Shown piece by piece: positions 1-7,254 of a DNA stretch of 64,000 nucleotides. Every line of letters begins with the position of its first letter. Within the stretch, counting starts at the first letter, position 1. Origin of the DNA: Listeria monocytogenes ATCC 19117 (GTDB lineage: Bacteria > Bacillota > Bacilli > Lactobacillales > Listeriaceae); contig NC_018584.1 of NCBI RefSeq assembly GCF_000307025.1, forward strand, positions 2,232,001-2,296,000. The letters are read 5' to 3'. The position numbers and the translations under genes were made by a program. The notes under the pieces were generated by a model. It did not search any database. It was not told where the DNA came from and worked only from the letters and a program-made list of their open reading frames with translations.

Positions 1-338
1 TCTACTTCTGCATGTAGCGTAGCCGCCTTTTTACCAAGTTCTTTCATCTCATTCGTAAAACTGCGCACTAACGTAAAATGCTCATCCTCTGCTTCTTCCC
101 AGTCACGTACAAAAGTACCTTTCGCGCGCTCTCTATAAAGTAAATTCTCACGAACGAGTTCATCAATTGCTTTTCGAACGGTAATTCTACTGACATTGTA
201 TAACTCACATAAATCAAGCTCTGGTGGAATTTTATCTCCAGTTTGCCAAACTTCCGATTGGATTTTATCTCGTAAATCATCAGCTATTTGCGCATAGAGC
301 GGAGATGCATCGTACATTTTATTTAACTTTCTCACCAT
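1..338 (-). CDS. GntR-family transcriptional regulator (3' end outside window)
   Basis: The reading frame starts MVRKLNKMYDASPLYAQIAD and continues through a GntR winged helix: ELDLCELYNVSRITVRKAID is the recognition-helix region, followed by the wing RAKGTFV. The start is ATG at 338, preceded by AAGGAAGG at good spacing; an internal Met at 317 is less well placed. About 112 residues are visible and the frame runs off the window's left edge, so the effector domain (probably UTRA, as in HutC-type GntR proteins that sense sugar phosphates) is mostly missing. A perfect palindrome lies just upstream (364-381) and is a likely autoregulatory site. The genes it controls probably lie to the left of the window. 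Confidence 0.88.
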   Translation of the reverse strand, partial: MVRKLNKMYDASPLYAQIADDLRDKIQSEVWQTGDKIPPELDLCELYNVSRITVRKAIDELVRENLLYRERAKGTFVRDWEEAEDEHFTLVRSFTNEMKELGKKAATLHAEV

Positions 339-363
339 AGTAAGCCTTCCTTCTCAAATTGTA

Positions 364-381
364 TTATTGTCATCACAATAA
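364..381. promoter_or_regulatory. Palindrome upstream of the GntR gene (candidate operator)
   Basis: TTATTGT-CATC-ACAATAA is a perfect 7-bp inverted repeat with a 4-bp centre, 26 bp before the GntR start codon. Position and symmetry fit a dimeric GntR operator. Binding is inferred, not shown. Confidence 0.45.
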
Positions 382-413
382 ATCATAGCATAAGCTTATC
401 CAAAATTCCAATA

Positions 414-446
414 TAAAAAGTAGAGCTATTAAGCCCTACTTTTTAA
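414..446 (-). terminator. Hairpin terminator after the PTS_EIIC_2 gene
   Basis: AAAAAGTAG and CTACTTTTT arms flank a short AT-rich loop with T-runs on both sides. The hairpin sits just after the stop of the minus-strand gene ending at 453 and before the GntR promoter region. Confidence 0.65.
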
Positions 447-452
447 ACTATT

Positions 453-1469
453 CTACTGCAACTCAATCGTTAAATCACCTGTTTTGAGGCGTTCCTTTTT
501 AATAAGAAACGGTCTGACAATAAGTGCAATAACACCTGGCAAGACAACTGCTACCAAAATAAAAGCAGCAAGTGTGCTGAATCCGTAATTTGCTATTAAA
601 TAAAGAGGTGCAACAAAAGCACATAACCCGAGACCAGCGACTTCACTCGCAGCTTGGATATGGAACACCATCACGCCAAGAGGTCCAGCAATCAGTGTTG
701 TTAGTAGTGGTACTATCATAAGGCTGGGTTTTCTAATGATGTTAGGTGTTTGTAATTTAGGTGTACAGATAAGTTGGGCAAAAAATGCACCCCAGTTATT
801 ATCCCGATAACTTAACACCGCGAATGACACGAATTGAACCGAGCAACCAATCAACGCCGCAGCACTTGCTGTTGGATCAAGTTGAAGCGCAATCGCGAGC
901 GCAGCAGAAGAAGCTGGGCTAAGTATCAGTAATCCAAACACAAAAGCAATAACCATCGATGAAATCAGCGGCGAACCACCAATTAATGAACTAATTCCAA
1001 GACTTACAGAAGCTAAAATCGGCGCCATAATCTTTGCAAATAAAATACCGCTTAGTCCGCCAGCTAAAAGTGAAACACCGGGAATCAAAATCATATCAAA
1101 TTTCGTCTTTCCAGTGACTCGCTTCCCAGTCCAAACTGCCACAATAACAGCCAAAATAGCTCCGACTGGTTCTCCGCTAGTAATAGCAACTCCGCCACCA
1201 GCTAACGTCGCCACTGCCCCGCCACCAATAACAGCAGATGCAGCCGCACTTATCGTCACAAGCGTATTCGCGTGCAAGCACATCGCAATACCAACACCAA
1301 TTCCCGGAATTAACATCGTTTTACCAATTGCTCCAACCGTTACAAGAAATGAAATCCCTGTCATCTGCCCAATTGTCTGTAAAAGAAGTCCAATTCCAAG
1401 CGTTACAAGAACCGCATTCGCAATCCCCATAGAAGCCTTATAGGAACGATCTATAAAATATTCTTTCAT
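453..1469 (-). CDS. PTS_EIIC_2 / PfoR-like polytopic membrane protein
   Basis: A 338-residue, highly hydrophobic protein with about ten membrane segments and many Gly/Ala-rich helices (for example LIPGIGVGIAM and LAGGLSGILFA). It resembles the PTS EIIC type-2 family that includes PfoR of Clostridium perfringens. No EIIA, EIIB or catabolic enzyme lies next to it, so phosphotransferase transport cannot be inferred; it could be a substrate permease or a membrane regulator. The ATG start has AGAAAGGGAG upstream. It lies downstream of the LysR gene on the same strand with a 68-bp gap. Family assignment is from overall pattern; substrate unknown. Confidence 0.75.
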   Translation of the reverse strand: MKEYFIDRSYKASMGIANAVLVTLGIGLLLQTIGQMTGISFLVTVGAIGKTMLIPGIGVGIAMCLHANTLVTISAAASAVIGGGAVATLAGGGVAITSGEPVGAILAVIVAVWTGKRVTGKTKFDMILIPGVSLLAGGLSGILFAKIMAPILASVSLGISSLIGGSPLISSMVIAFVFGLLILSPASSAALAIALQLDPTASAAALIGCSVQFVSFAVLSYRDNNWGAFFAQLICTPKLQTPNIIRKPSLMIVPLLTTLIAGPLGVMVFHIQAASEVAGLGLCAFVAPLYLIANYGFSTLAAFILVAVVLPGVIALIVRPFLIKKERLKTGDLTIELQ

Positions 1470-1537
1470 TGCTTCTCCCTTTCTAAAATGTATTCTTTCT
1501 CATTGTAATCACTAGTTAATTAAAAAGCTAGTTTTAT

Positions 1538-2392
1538 TTACTGGTTTTCCTTTAAAAATGTTAAAAAGGTTTCAGCAATTCGATTTTCAAGTCTTTGTCT
1601 GTTTTTTAGTACCGAAAACTTCCGCATTAAGCTACCAGCCTCATTAAACGTCTGCAGTTTTCCTGATGTAATTTCTGTTTGAACAACACACTTAGAAATA
1701 ACGGTGTAGCCCATTCCTTCAAGAACCATTTGTTTGACCGCCATATTACTCCAAGCAACAACTTTTTCAGCAACATTCCAGCCATTGGTACTTAATACAT
1801 GATCCAAATATTCACGCGTTCCTGAGCCTTCTTCTCGCGCAATCCAAGTTGCTCCTTGTTCGATTTCGGTAAGTGAACCGTCTGCTCGACCAACGATACA
1901 CATCTCATCATCCGAAAAAGCACTTATCTCCAAATCTTTCTTACTTACCTGACCTTCAATAAGCCCTGTGTCCACTTGAAGAAGTTCCACTTTGTCAGCA
2001 ATTTTCGCGGTATTTTCAATGATTAGTTCTATTGTAATATCCGGATAAAGGGCATGAAATTTCGCAATCACTTCTGGCAAAAAATACTCTCCTATCGTAA
2101 AACTAGCACCAATTCGAAGTCGACCTTTTAAATGATGGTGATATAAACTTATTTCATCTTCCACTTGTTTATATAGACCTTCTAATTGCTTGGCACGGTG
2201 ATATAAAATTTCTCCTGTTGCTGTTAAAATAAACTTTTTAGCCTGCCTGTAAATAAGCTCTGTTTCATAAATCTCTTCTAATTTCTTTAATTGCAACGAT
2301 ACAGCGGGTTGCGAAATGTGTAATTCTTCAGCTGCTTTTGTAAAACTTTGCAATTCTACTACTCGGATATATGTTCTTAATGCCTCATCCAT
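1538..2392 (-). CDS. LysR-family transcriptional regulator (CysL/YeiE-like)
   Basis: A 284-residue LysR protein. The N-terminal HTH reads MDEALRTYIRVVELQSFTKA...LHISQPAVSLQLKKLE, followed by a periplasmic-binding-like effector domain from about residue 90. The start at 2392 is chosen because GGAGG precedes it at 8 nt; the longer open frame to 2506 would add a hydrophobic stretch foreign to LysR proteins. It is divergent from the YeiH-like gene with a 105-bp AT-rich gap, the usual layout when a LysR protein controls its neighbour. By analogy with YeiE/CysL, the effector may be a sulfur compound; this is inference. Confidence 0.9.
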   Translation of the reverse strand: MDEALRTYIRVVELQSFTKAAEELHISQPAVSLQLKKLEEIYETELIYRQAKKFILTATGEILYHRAKQLEGLYKQVEDEISLYHHHLKGRLRIGASFTIGEYFLPEVIAKFHALYPDITIELIIENTAKIADKVELLQVDTGLIEGQVSKKDLEISAFSDDEMCIVGRADGSLTEIEQGATWIAREEGSGTREYLDHVLSTNGWNVAEKVVAWSNMAVKQMVLEGMGYTVISKCVVQTEITSGKLQTFNEAGSLMRKFSVLKNRQRLENRIAETFLTFLKENQ

Positions 2393-2497
2393 AGTAACAC
2401 CTCCATAAAAATAACTTATCAATAATATAATTAATATAAATTTTACTAATAAAATCAAGAATGGTAAAGTAAAAGTATAAAAGAAAGGGGGATGAAC

Positions 2498-3505
2498 ATG
2501 AGTCAAATTTTATTTAAAACGAAGACTTTTTGGTATGGTATTGCGCTTACTTTCTGTATTGCTACCTTATCTTATTTTTTAGCGAAGTTACCTTTTTTAA
2601 TGATTCTCGGACAACTTGTAACTGCTATTTTAATTGGTATTATCATTCGTGCACTTTTCCCAGTTCCTGAAAAATGGTTTACTGGTATTCAGTTTTCCAA
2701 CAAGGTAATTCTTCGTGCTGGGATTATTTTACTTGGTTTTCGCTTGAACTTAGTTGATATTTATCATGCTGGCTGGCGCGTGTTTCTCATTGCTGCCTTA
2801 TGCCTTAGCTTTGGTATTACTATTGTTTATTTCTTAGCCAAACTTTTTGGAGTGGATAAAAAACTAGCTATTTTGGTCGCTTGTGGTACAGGGATTTGTG
2901 GTGCTGCTGCAGTAGTTGCGATTTCTCCACAAGTAAAAGCTGATAACAACCAAACGGCTGTGGCTGCTACGATTATTGCACTACTTGGAACTATTTTCAC
3001 TGTTATCTATACGTTGATTTATCCAATTCTGCCACTTGGACCAGACGGTTATGGGATTTTTGCAGGGGCTACACTTCATGAAATTGCCCACGTTATTGCA
3101 GCTGCAGATCCAGGCGGCTCATCAGCTGTTGATATGGCGGTTATTGTTAAATTAACACGTGTAGCCTTACTTGTTCCAGTCTGCTTTGTTGTTGCAAAAA
3201 TGGTTAATGCTGGAACTAAAAACCGTTTTTCATGGGCTGAACTTCCTGTACCTTGGTTTATTTTCGGCTTTTTAGCAACTAGTGCAATTAACAGCTTTGG
3301 AATTATTCCAACATCTGTAACTGATTTTCTTGTCATCTGCGCATATTTCCTCATTGCTATGTCAATGGGCGGACTCGGTTTAAATGTCCACTTGCCATCG
3401 TTCGGAAAAATGGGTGGAAAACCTTTTGCTGCGGCGTTAATCGGTTCTGTTTTCCTTTCCGCATTTGGTCTAGCTTTAGTACTTTTGTTTCATTTAGCAG
3501 GTTAA
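2498..3505 (+). CDS. YeiH/UPF0324-family putative sulfate exporter
   Basis: A 335-residue inner membrane protein with about ten helices. It has the family's conserved stretches: [17 protein letters not shown] near residue 130 and a Gly/Ala-rich [12 protein letters not shown] segment. The family (YeiH, UPF0324) is annotated as a putative sulfate exporter, but transport is weakly supported experimentally. Two ATGs exist, at 2492 and 2498; the second is preferred because the AAAGGGGG ribosome binding site then sits at normal spacing. It is transcribed divergently from the LysR gene at 1538-2392, which probably regulates it. The AAAGGGGG is also an 8-nt match to the C-rich loop of the predicted small RNA at 50826-50926. 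Confidence 0.88.
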   Translation: MSQILFKTKTFWYGIALTFCIATLSYFLAKLPFLMILGQLVTAILIGIIIRALFPVPEKWFTGIQFSNKVILRAGIILLGFRLNLVDIYHAGWRVFLIAALCLSFGITIVYFLAKLFGVDKKLAILVACGTGICGAAAVVAISPQVKADNNQTAVAATIIALLGTIFTVIYTLIYPILPLGPDGYGIFAGATLHEIAHVIAAADPGGSSAVDMAVIVKLTRVALLVPVCFVVAKMVNAGTKNRFSWAELPVPWFIFGFLATSAINSFGIIPTSVTDFLVICAYFLIAMSMGGLGLNVHLPSFGKMGGKPFAAALIGSVFLSAFGLALVLLFHLAG

Positions 3506-3514
3506 GATGTCCTC

Positions 3515-3554
3515 GTCACCTCGATTTGTGATACAATAGCAAACACGAGGTGAC
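3515..3554 (+). promoter_or_regulatory. Extended -10 promoter inside an inverted repeat that buries the RBS
   Basis: GTCACCTCG (3515-3523) and CGAGGTGAC (3546-3554) form a perfect 9-bp stem with a 22-nt loop. The right arm contains the GAGGTGA ribosome binding site of the DUF1361 gene. The loop contains TGATACAAT (extended -10, TACAAT at 3532-3537). Transcripts starting here lack the left arm, while read-through from the YeiH gene would fold and hide the RBS. Confidence 0.5.
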
Positions 3555-3560
3555 TATTTC

Positions 3561-4202
3561 ATGACGAAAGCAATTTGGACTTGCCGAGCGTTCTTACTCG
3601 GATACTTTCTTGTGCTGCATTTCACTGCAGATACTTACACTTTTCTAATTTTAAATGTCGGGCTTGCTTATATACCTTTCGAAATAGCAGTATTTCTCAC
3701 AAAAAAACCTCGCGTCTGGTGGATTTTTTGGCCACTAGGTATTGTTTGGCTAGTATTTTTCCCAAATGCACCGTATCTTTTAACTGATTTACTTCATTTA
3801 CAACGTTTAGAAATATACGGGGCAGAAGGAATACTTTCAACAGCACCTTGGTTATGGCGACATTTCACTTATATTATCGTCGGTGTGTTCTTTGGATTAT
3901 TTATTGGATTCTGGTCTTTCGCAAAAATGCTTGCAGAAATAAGAAGACGATTTAATTGGACTAGTTTACTAAGTTATCAATTACTTTTGATAGGATTAAT
4001 TTTGTTATCTAGTTATGCGATATACATTGGACGGTTCTCTCGTTTACACTCCATCCATTTACTTACGCAGCCAATTGACTCATTGCAAATTATGTTTAGT
4101 GTTTTTCACTGGCCATTTTGGAATTTTGTGTTTTACTTTTCGATTATCCAATATGTAATTTATACGCTATTTAGCAGGTTTTCTAGCTCACTAAAAAACT
4201 AA
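3561..4202 (+). CDS. DUF1361 membrane protein
   Basis: A 213-residue protein with about six predicted membrane helices. The LVFFPNAPYLLTDLLHL stretch near residue 75 is typical of the DUF1361 family, whose function is unknown. The ATG start follows GAGGTGACTATTTC. It lies 55 bp after the YeiH gene on the same strand but has its own candidate promoter within the preceding stem-loop. A bidirectional terminator directly follows the stop. Confidence 0.85.
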   Translation: MTKAIWTCRAFLLGYFLVLHFTADTYTFLILNVGLAYIPFEIAVFLTKKPRVWWIFWPLGIVWLVFFPNAPYLLTDLLHLQRLEIYGAEGILSTAPWLWRHFTYIIVGVFFGLFIGFWSFAKMLAEIRRRFNWTSLLSYQLLLIGLILLSSYAIYIGRFSRLHSIHLLTQPIDSLQIMFSVFHWPFWNFVFYFSIIQYVIYTLFSRFSSSLKN

Positions 4203-4253
4203 AAACGTTTGTATTTTAGGAAAATTAATTTTCTTAAATACAAACGTTTTTTT
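4201..4253. terminator. Bidirectional terminator
   Basis: AAAAACGTTTGTATTT pairs with AAATACAAACGTTTTTTT around a short AT-rich centre. It serves the DUF1361 gene on the plus strand and the convergent MazG-like gene on the minus strand. Confidence 0.9.
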
Positions 4254-4569
4254 AATCGATATGTAGCTTACTTCGCTCTGTTGAAAAACCTTGAGGATAA
4301 CGACGCTTTAATTTCTCGATATTTAATTCTGCTACTGTTTCCATGCTTATATCTGCCCATTTAGCAATTTGTGATACGTACCAAAGTACATCCCCTAGCT
4401 CTTTTGTTAGAGATTCCTTATCTAAATCATGTCCATGAAAAGCATATTTCTTAATCAAATCGGCAACTTCACCGGCCTCTCCAGTAATACCAAGTCCGTA
4501 ATTTGTTAGTGCCTGTTCGTGTGTTGCAGCAGTTCTATTCGCTAAAATTTGATACTCTTTAAAATCCAT
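4252..4569 (-). CDS. MazG-like nucleotide pyrophosphohydrolase
   Basis: A 105-residue single-domain all-alpha NTP pyrophosphatase. The MazG metal-binding pattern is visible as GEAGEVADLIKK near residue 31 and KELGDVLWYVSQIA near residue 56 (the ExxE and ExxD carboxylates). Such enzymes hydrolyse (d)NTPs to the monophosphate and pyrophosphate as a house-cleaning step; the exact substrate cannot be read from sequence. The ATG start follows a GGAGG. A second, different member of the superfamily lies at 4987-5286, close to the ribonucleotide reductase operon. Confidence 0.88.
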   Translation of the reverse strand: MDFKEYQILANRTAATHEQALTNYGLGITGEAGEVADLIKKYAFHGHDLDKESLTKELGDVLWYVSQIAKWADISMETVAELNIEKLKRRYPQGFSTERSKLHID

Positions 4570-4767
4570 ATGTTTTCCTCCTTGCTTCTCTCACTTTCTT
4601 ACTATAACAGATAATTTTTTTCCTTTGCAGTCTTGACTATTTCCAACTTATGCGAACTGATGCTCTATCAATGCATTTCATCTTTAAAAATTTTTTATCT
4701 TTAAAGTCTTATTTTTTTCAGATAATTCCTATATAATAGAGATAAGATTTCTGAAAGGAGTTTTCAA

Positions 4768-4944
4768 ATGAAATTAGCTGGCTTAGTGTTACTTCTGATT
4801 GGTTTGATTGGTTTTGGCTTTTCGTTTAGCATTACCGGACTTATCGGTTTTGGTGTATGTATCATTTCTATTATCTTAGTTATAGCAGGAATTTTTGCAA
4901 TGATTCGTTCCAAAAAACGCCGTAAACGTTCTTATTCTTATTAA
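4768..4944 (+). CDS. Small membrane protein (58 aa)
   Basis: A 58-codon frame starting ATG at 4768 behind GAAAGGAG. It encodes two hydrophobic segments (LAGLVLLLIGLIGFGFSF and GVCIISIILVIAGIFAMI) and a very basic tail with KKRRKR. A TATAAT sits at 4732-4737 and a terminator follows immediately, so it looks like a self-contained transcription unit. It points opposite to both MazG-like neighbours. I do not recognise a function; DUF3188-like or YtzI-like small membrane peptides are possible relatives. Confidence 0.75.
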   Translation: MKLAGLVLLLIGLIGFGFSFSITGLIGFGVCIISIILVIAGIFAMIRSKKRRKRSYSY

Positions 4945-4949
4945 AATAA

Positions 4950-4988
4950 AAAGCTGCCTTATCATCATTTGGTAAAGCAGCTTTTTTT
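4950..4988. terminator. Bidirectional terminator
   Basis: AAAGCTGCCTT and its near-complement GGTAAAGCAGCTTTTTTT form a strong hairpin between the 58-aa gene (plus) and the MazG-like gene ending at 4987 (minus). Confidence 0.88.
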
Positions 4989-5286
4989 ATTTCTTTGGCC
5001 AAGTTCTCCTACGATTCTCTGCTAATTTCATTCGAACAAGTTCCTCGCCGTCCGCCCCCATACTCTCTGCAATTTGAAGAGCATAGATAAGCACATCAGC
5101 TACTTCTTTTAAAAGTTCTTCACGATTTTCTTTTAACGCTATTTCATCTGTTTTCCACTGAAAGCATTCAAGTAATTCTGCTGCTTCAAGTGACAATGAA
5201 ATTGCCAAATCTTTTGGATAATTGTATTGATCTAGCCAATCACGCTCTTTTAGAAAAGCAGTAATTTCAGCTTGTAGTTGTTTCAC
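4987..5286 (-). CDS. MazG/dCTPase-type nucleotide pyrophosphohydrolase
   Basis: A 99-residue protein resembling the RS21-C6/DCTPP1 branch of all-alpha NTP pyrophosphatases. It shows RDWLDQYNYPKDLAISLSLE, EAAELLECFQWK and EVADVLIYALQIAE, the conserved acidic metal sites. The start is taken as GTG at 5286 because AAAGGAG lies 8 nt upstream; the open frame continues to 5361 but that extension has no ribosome site and is not family-like. It lies 106 bp downstream of the thioredoxin-like gene of the nrd operon on the same strand, so read-through could couple dNTP sanitation to dNTP synthesis (inference). Confidence 0.85.
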   Translation of the reverse strand: MKQLQAEITAFLKERDWLDQYNYPKDLAISLSLEAAELLECFQWKTDEIALKENREELLKEVADVLIYALQIAESMGADGEELVRMKLAENRRRTWPKK

Positions 5287-5338
5287 TATTTTAACTCCTT
5301 TAGAAGAATTTATTTGTGAAAAATATCGCAAGTACTTG

Positions 5339-5389
5339 TAAAAAAATGAGCACCAAGCCACCTATTTACAAGGAGACCTGCTACTCATT
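5339..5389 (-). terminator. Possible terminator of the nrd operon
   Basis: On the minus strand ATGAG(TA)GCA pairs with TGCTCAT, followed by a seven-T run, in the gap between the thioredoxin-like gene and the MazG-like gene. The stem is long-looped and interrupted, so termination is probably partial. Confidence 0.45.
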
Positions 5390-5392
5390 AAA

Positions 5393-5719
5393 TTACGCGT
5401 TTAATGAAACTGCTTCTTCAATTTTGTTTGGTGGAATAAATCCATTTAAACGGTGGATCTCTTCGCCGCCTTTGTAAAGTACAAGTGTTGGCGTTTGTTG
5501 TACATCACGGTCAAAAAAGAAATTTTCGCCCATTTCTTCTAATTTTACTTTTAATACTTTCACTTTGCTTGCGATTTCAGAGTTTTTGAATTCAGCAAAA
5601 GAAAGATCAAGCATTTTACAATTAGGACAATTATCTTTCCAATAGTCTACATATACTAATTCTTCTCCATTTATATGAGCTTGGAACTCTTCAGGTGATT
5701 TAATTTCAATACTTGTCAT
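5393..5719 (-). CDS. Thioredoxin-like protein, CPNC active site
   Basis: A 108-residue thioredoxin fold. YVDYWKDNCPNCKMLD carries a CPNC redox pair (not the classical CGPC), and QQTPTLVLYKGGEE has the cis-Pro loop. The start at 5719 gives an ATGA overlap with the upstream flavodoxin stop and has GGAGTGG in front; the longer frame to 5758 is rejected. Being the fourth gene of the nrdE-nrdF-flavodoxin-thioredoxin operon, it is the likely electron donor that re-reduces ribonucleotide reductase, filling the place NrdH holds in class Ib operons. That role is inferred from context. Confidence 0.85.
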   Translation of the reverse strand: MTSIEIKSPEEFQAHINGEELVYVDYWKDNCPNCKMLDLSFAEFKNSEIASKVKVLKVKLEEMGENFFFDRDVQQTPTLVLYKGGEEIHRLNGFIPPNKIEEAVSLNA

Positions 5720-6153
5720 TTGATTCCACTCCTTAACGCTAAAATTTTCTTGACCCAATTGTCTATATCAGCCACATCTTGTTCTGTGTGTGGCATTTGT
5801 TCTATTTTTAAAGTCGGGTAGCTTGTGCCGAAGTATTTTGCCATTCGGTCAACAGCTCCGCAATAAAACTCCATACCCCATTGTGTTTCCCCAGTACCAA
5901 AAATGGCTACATTCTCGGGCTTAACGGCTAGTTCCGCGATAAAATCTTTCATATCCGGCGGTGTTCTTCCGTAGTCGACTGTCCATGCCCCCAACACGTA
6001 CAAGTCAAAATCCTCATCAAGCGGATACTCGGCTAGAGGAGATACGCGAAAGGACACAACCTCATGTCCTTCGCTTTGTAAAATCTCTTCAATTTCATCA
6101 GCCACCATTTTCGTATTACCACTTAGAGAATCATAGGCTAACAAAATTCTCAT
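5716..6153 (-). CDS. Flavodoxin (probable NrdI-role partner of NrdF)
   Basis: A 145-residue FMN flavodoxin. The phosphate-binding loop is DSLSGNTK at residues 8-15, and the isoalloxazine-flanking loops are GAWTVDYGRTPPD and GTGETQWG. It is a conventional flavodoxin rather than a short NrdI. Its start overlaps the nrdF stop by ATGA, so the two are translationally coupled. In class Ib systems NrdI activates the manganese NrdF cofactor; this flavodoxin probably supplies electrons for NrdF radical generation or repair, which is inference. Confidence 0.88.
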   Translation of the reverse strand: MRILLAYDSLSGNTKMVADEIEEILQSEGHEVVSFRVSPLAEYPLDEDFDLYVLGAWTVDYGRTPPDMKDFIAELAVKPENVAIFGTGETQWGMEFYCGAVDRMAKYFGTSYPTLKIEQMPHTEQDVADIDNWVKKILALRSGIK

Positions 6154-7199
6154 AAATCGTCGAATCCGTTATCCATATTCGTTTTTTTATAGCTTGAATT
6201 GCGCATTTCGAAAAAGTCGGTTTTTGTTTCTGTAAAGTTATCTGCGTAAGCTTTAATCCATGTCATTGTGTTATCACTATGTCCTGGATAAAGTTCTGGA
6301 ATACCAAGCATTCCTAGCATTTTGTTGGCCCGATATTTCACGTAGTCAACCATTTCTTCCACATCAATACCTTCAATACCTTGTAACACTTCTTCAGACC
6401 ATTCTGTTTCAAGTTCAACAGCGTGGCGGAAAGCATCATGTGTGTATTCTACTAGCTCTTCTGTTTGTAATTCTGGGTTTTCACCAAGGATTGCCCGGAT
6501 TACTTCTGAAATGAACTTCGAGTGAGCAAGTTCATCACGATTGATAAAGCTAATTATTTTCCCTGTTCCAGTCATTTTATTTTGACGAACAAGATTGTAG
6601 AAGTAAGCAAAACCACTATAGAAATTAATTCCTTCTAAAATAGAAGATTGAATTAATGCTTTTACAAGTGTTTCACCTGTTTTGTTATTCATGAAGTCAT
6701 CATATGCGTCCATGATTGGCTCATTACGTTTGATGATTGTCGGATGTGTTCTCGCAAGTTCAAAAACACGATTTTGTTCTTGTAAATTTGTAATAGAAGC
6801 AAGTACATACGAGTAACTTTCATTATGAATGACTTCTTGTTGCGCGATAATCGCTGCGTTTGCATGAACAGCTGGATCGGTAATATATTCCGCAATATTA
6901 TAAATAAAACGTGTTTGCGGAGAATCCAGTGTTGCAAGTAAGCCAATGATTGCATCAAAAGCATATTTTTCTTGTTCTGAAAGAGCGGGATATTGTTTTG
7001 CATCGCTTTTCATGTCTACTTCGTCTGGAATCCAGTAGTTAGTAGAAAGTTCTTTATACGCACGGTAGAAAGAAGGATACGGGATGTCATTCCAATTTAA
7101 AATCCCACTAGTTTCTCCGTTTATGATTGAAGTAGAACGATTAGGAAATAAAGGTTCTAAAATTTTAATACGTGTCAGTTGTTCTTTTTGGTTAGCCAT
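6150..7199 (-). CDS. nrdF: Ribonucleoside-diphosphate reductase small (radical) subunit
   Basis: A 349-residue R2 protein. The di-metal ligands are visible: Asp in LATLDSPQ, Glu and His in QQEVIHNESY, Glu in ILEGINFY, and Glu/His in RDELAHSKF. The radical tyrosine is the Tyr four residues after the His in EVIHNESY. The C-terminal tail DNGFDDL is the peptide that docks into the large subunit. AGGGAGGG precedes the ATG. It lies 55 bp behind the large subunit gene and overlaps the flavodoxin by 4 bp. It makes the tyrosyl radical that drives aerobic reduction of ribonucleotides to dNTP precursors. Confidence 0.95.
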   Translation of the reverse strand: MANQKEQLTRIKILEPLFPNRSTSIINGETSGILNWNDIPYPSFYRAYKELSTNYWIPDEVDMKSDAKQYPALSEQEKYAFDAIIGLLATLDSPQTRFIYNIAEYITDPAVHANAAIIAQQEVIHNESYSYVLASITNLQEQNRVFELARTHPTIIKRNEPIMDAYDDFMNNKTGETLVKALIQSSILEGINFYSGFAYFYNLVRQNKMTGTGKIISFINRDELAHSKFISEVIRAILGENPELQTEELVEYTHDAFRHAVELETEWSEEVLQGIEGIDVEEMVDYVKYRANKMLGMLGIPELYPGHSDNTMTWIKAYADNFTETKTDFFEMRNSSYKKTNMDNGFDDL

Positions 7200-7254
7200 C
7201 TAGGCAAGCCCTCCCTTTCATTTTGTACTAAGTGTAAAGTATTTTAGAGATGTA

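Noticed and set aside
68-280. Open frame of 70 codons on the minus strand inside the GntR gene
   Set aside because: It is in a different frame from the clear GntR winged-helix sequence and has no ribosome binding site.
1538-2506. Longer LysR protein starting at 2506
   Set aside because: The 38 extra residues are hydrophobic, overlap the divergent promoter and lack an RBS; GGAGG before 2392 fixes the start.
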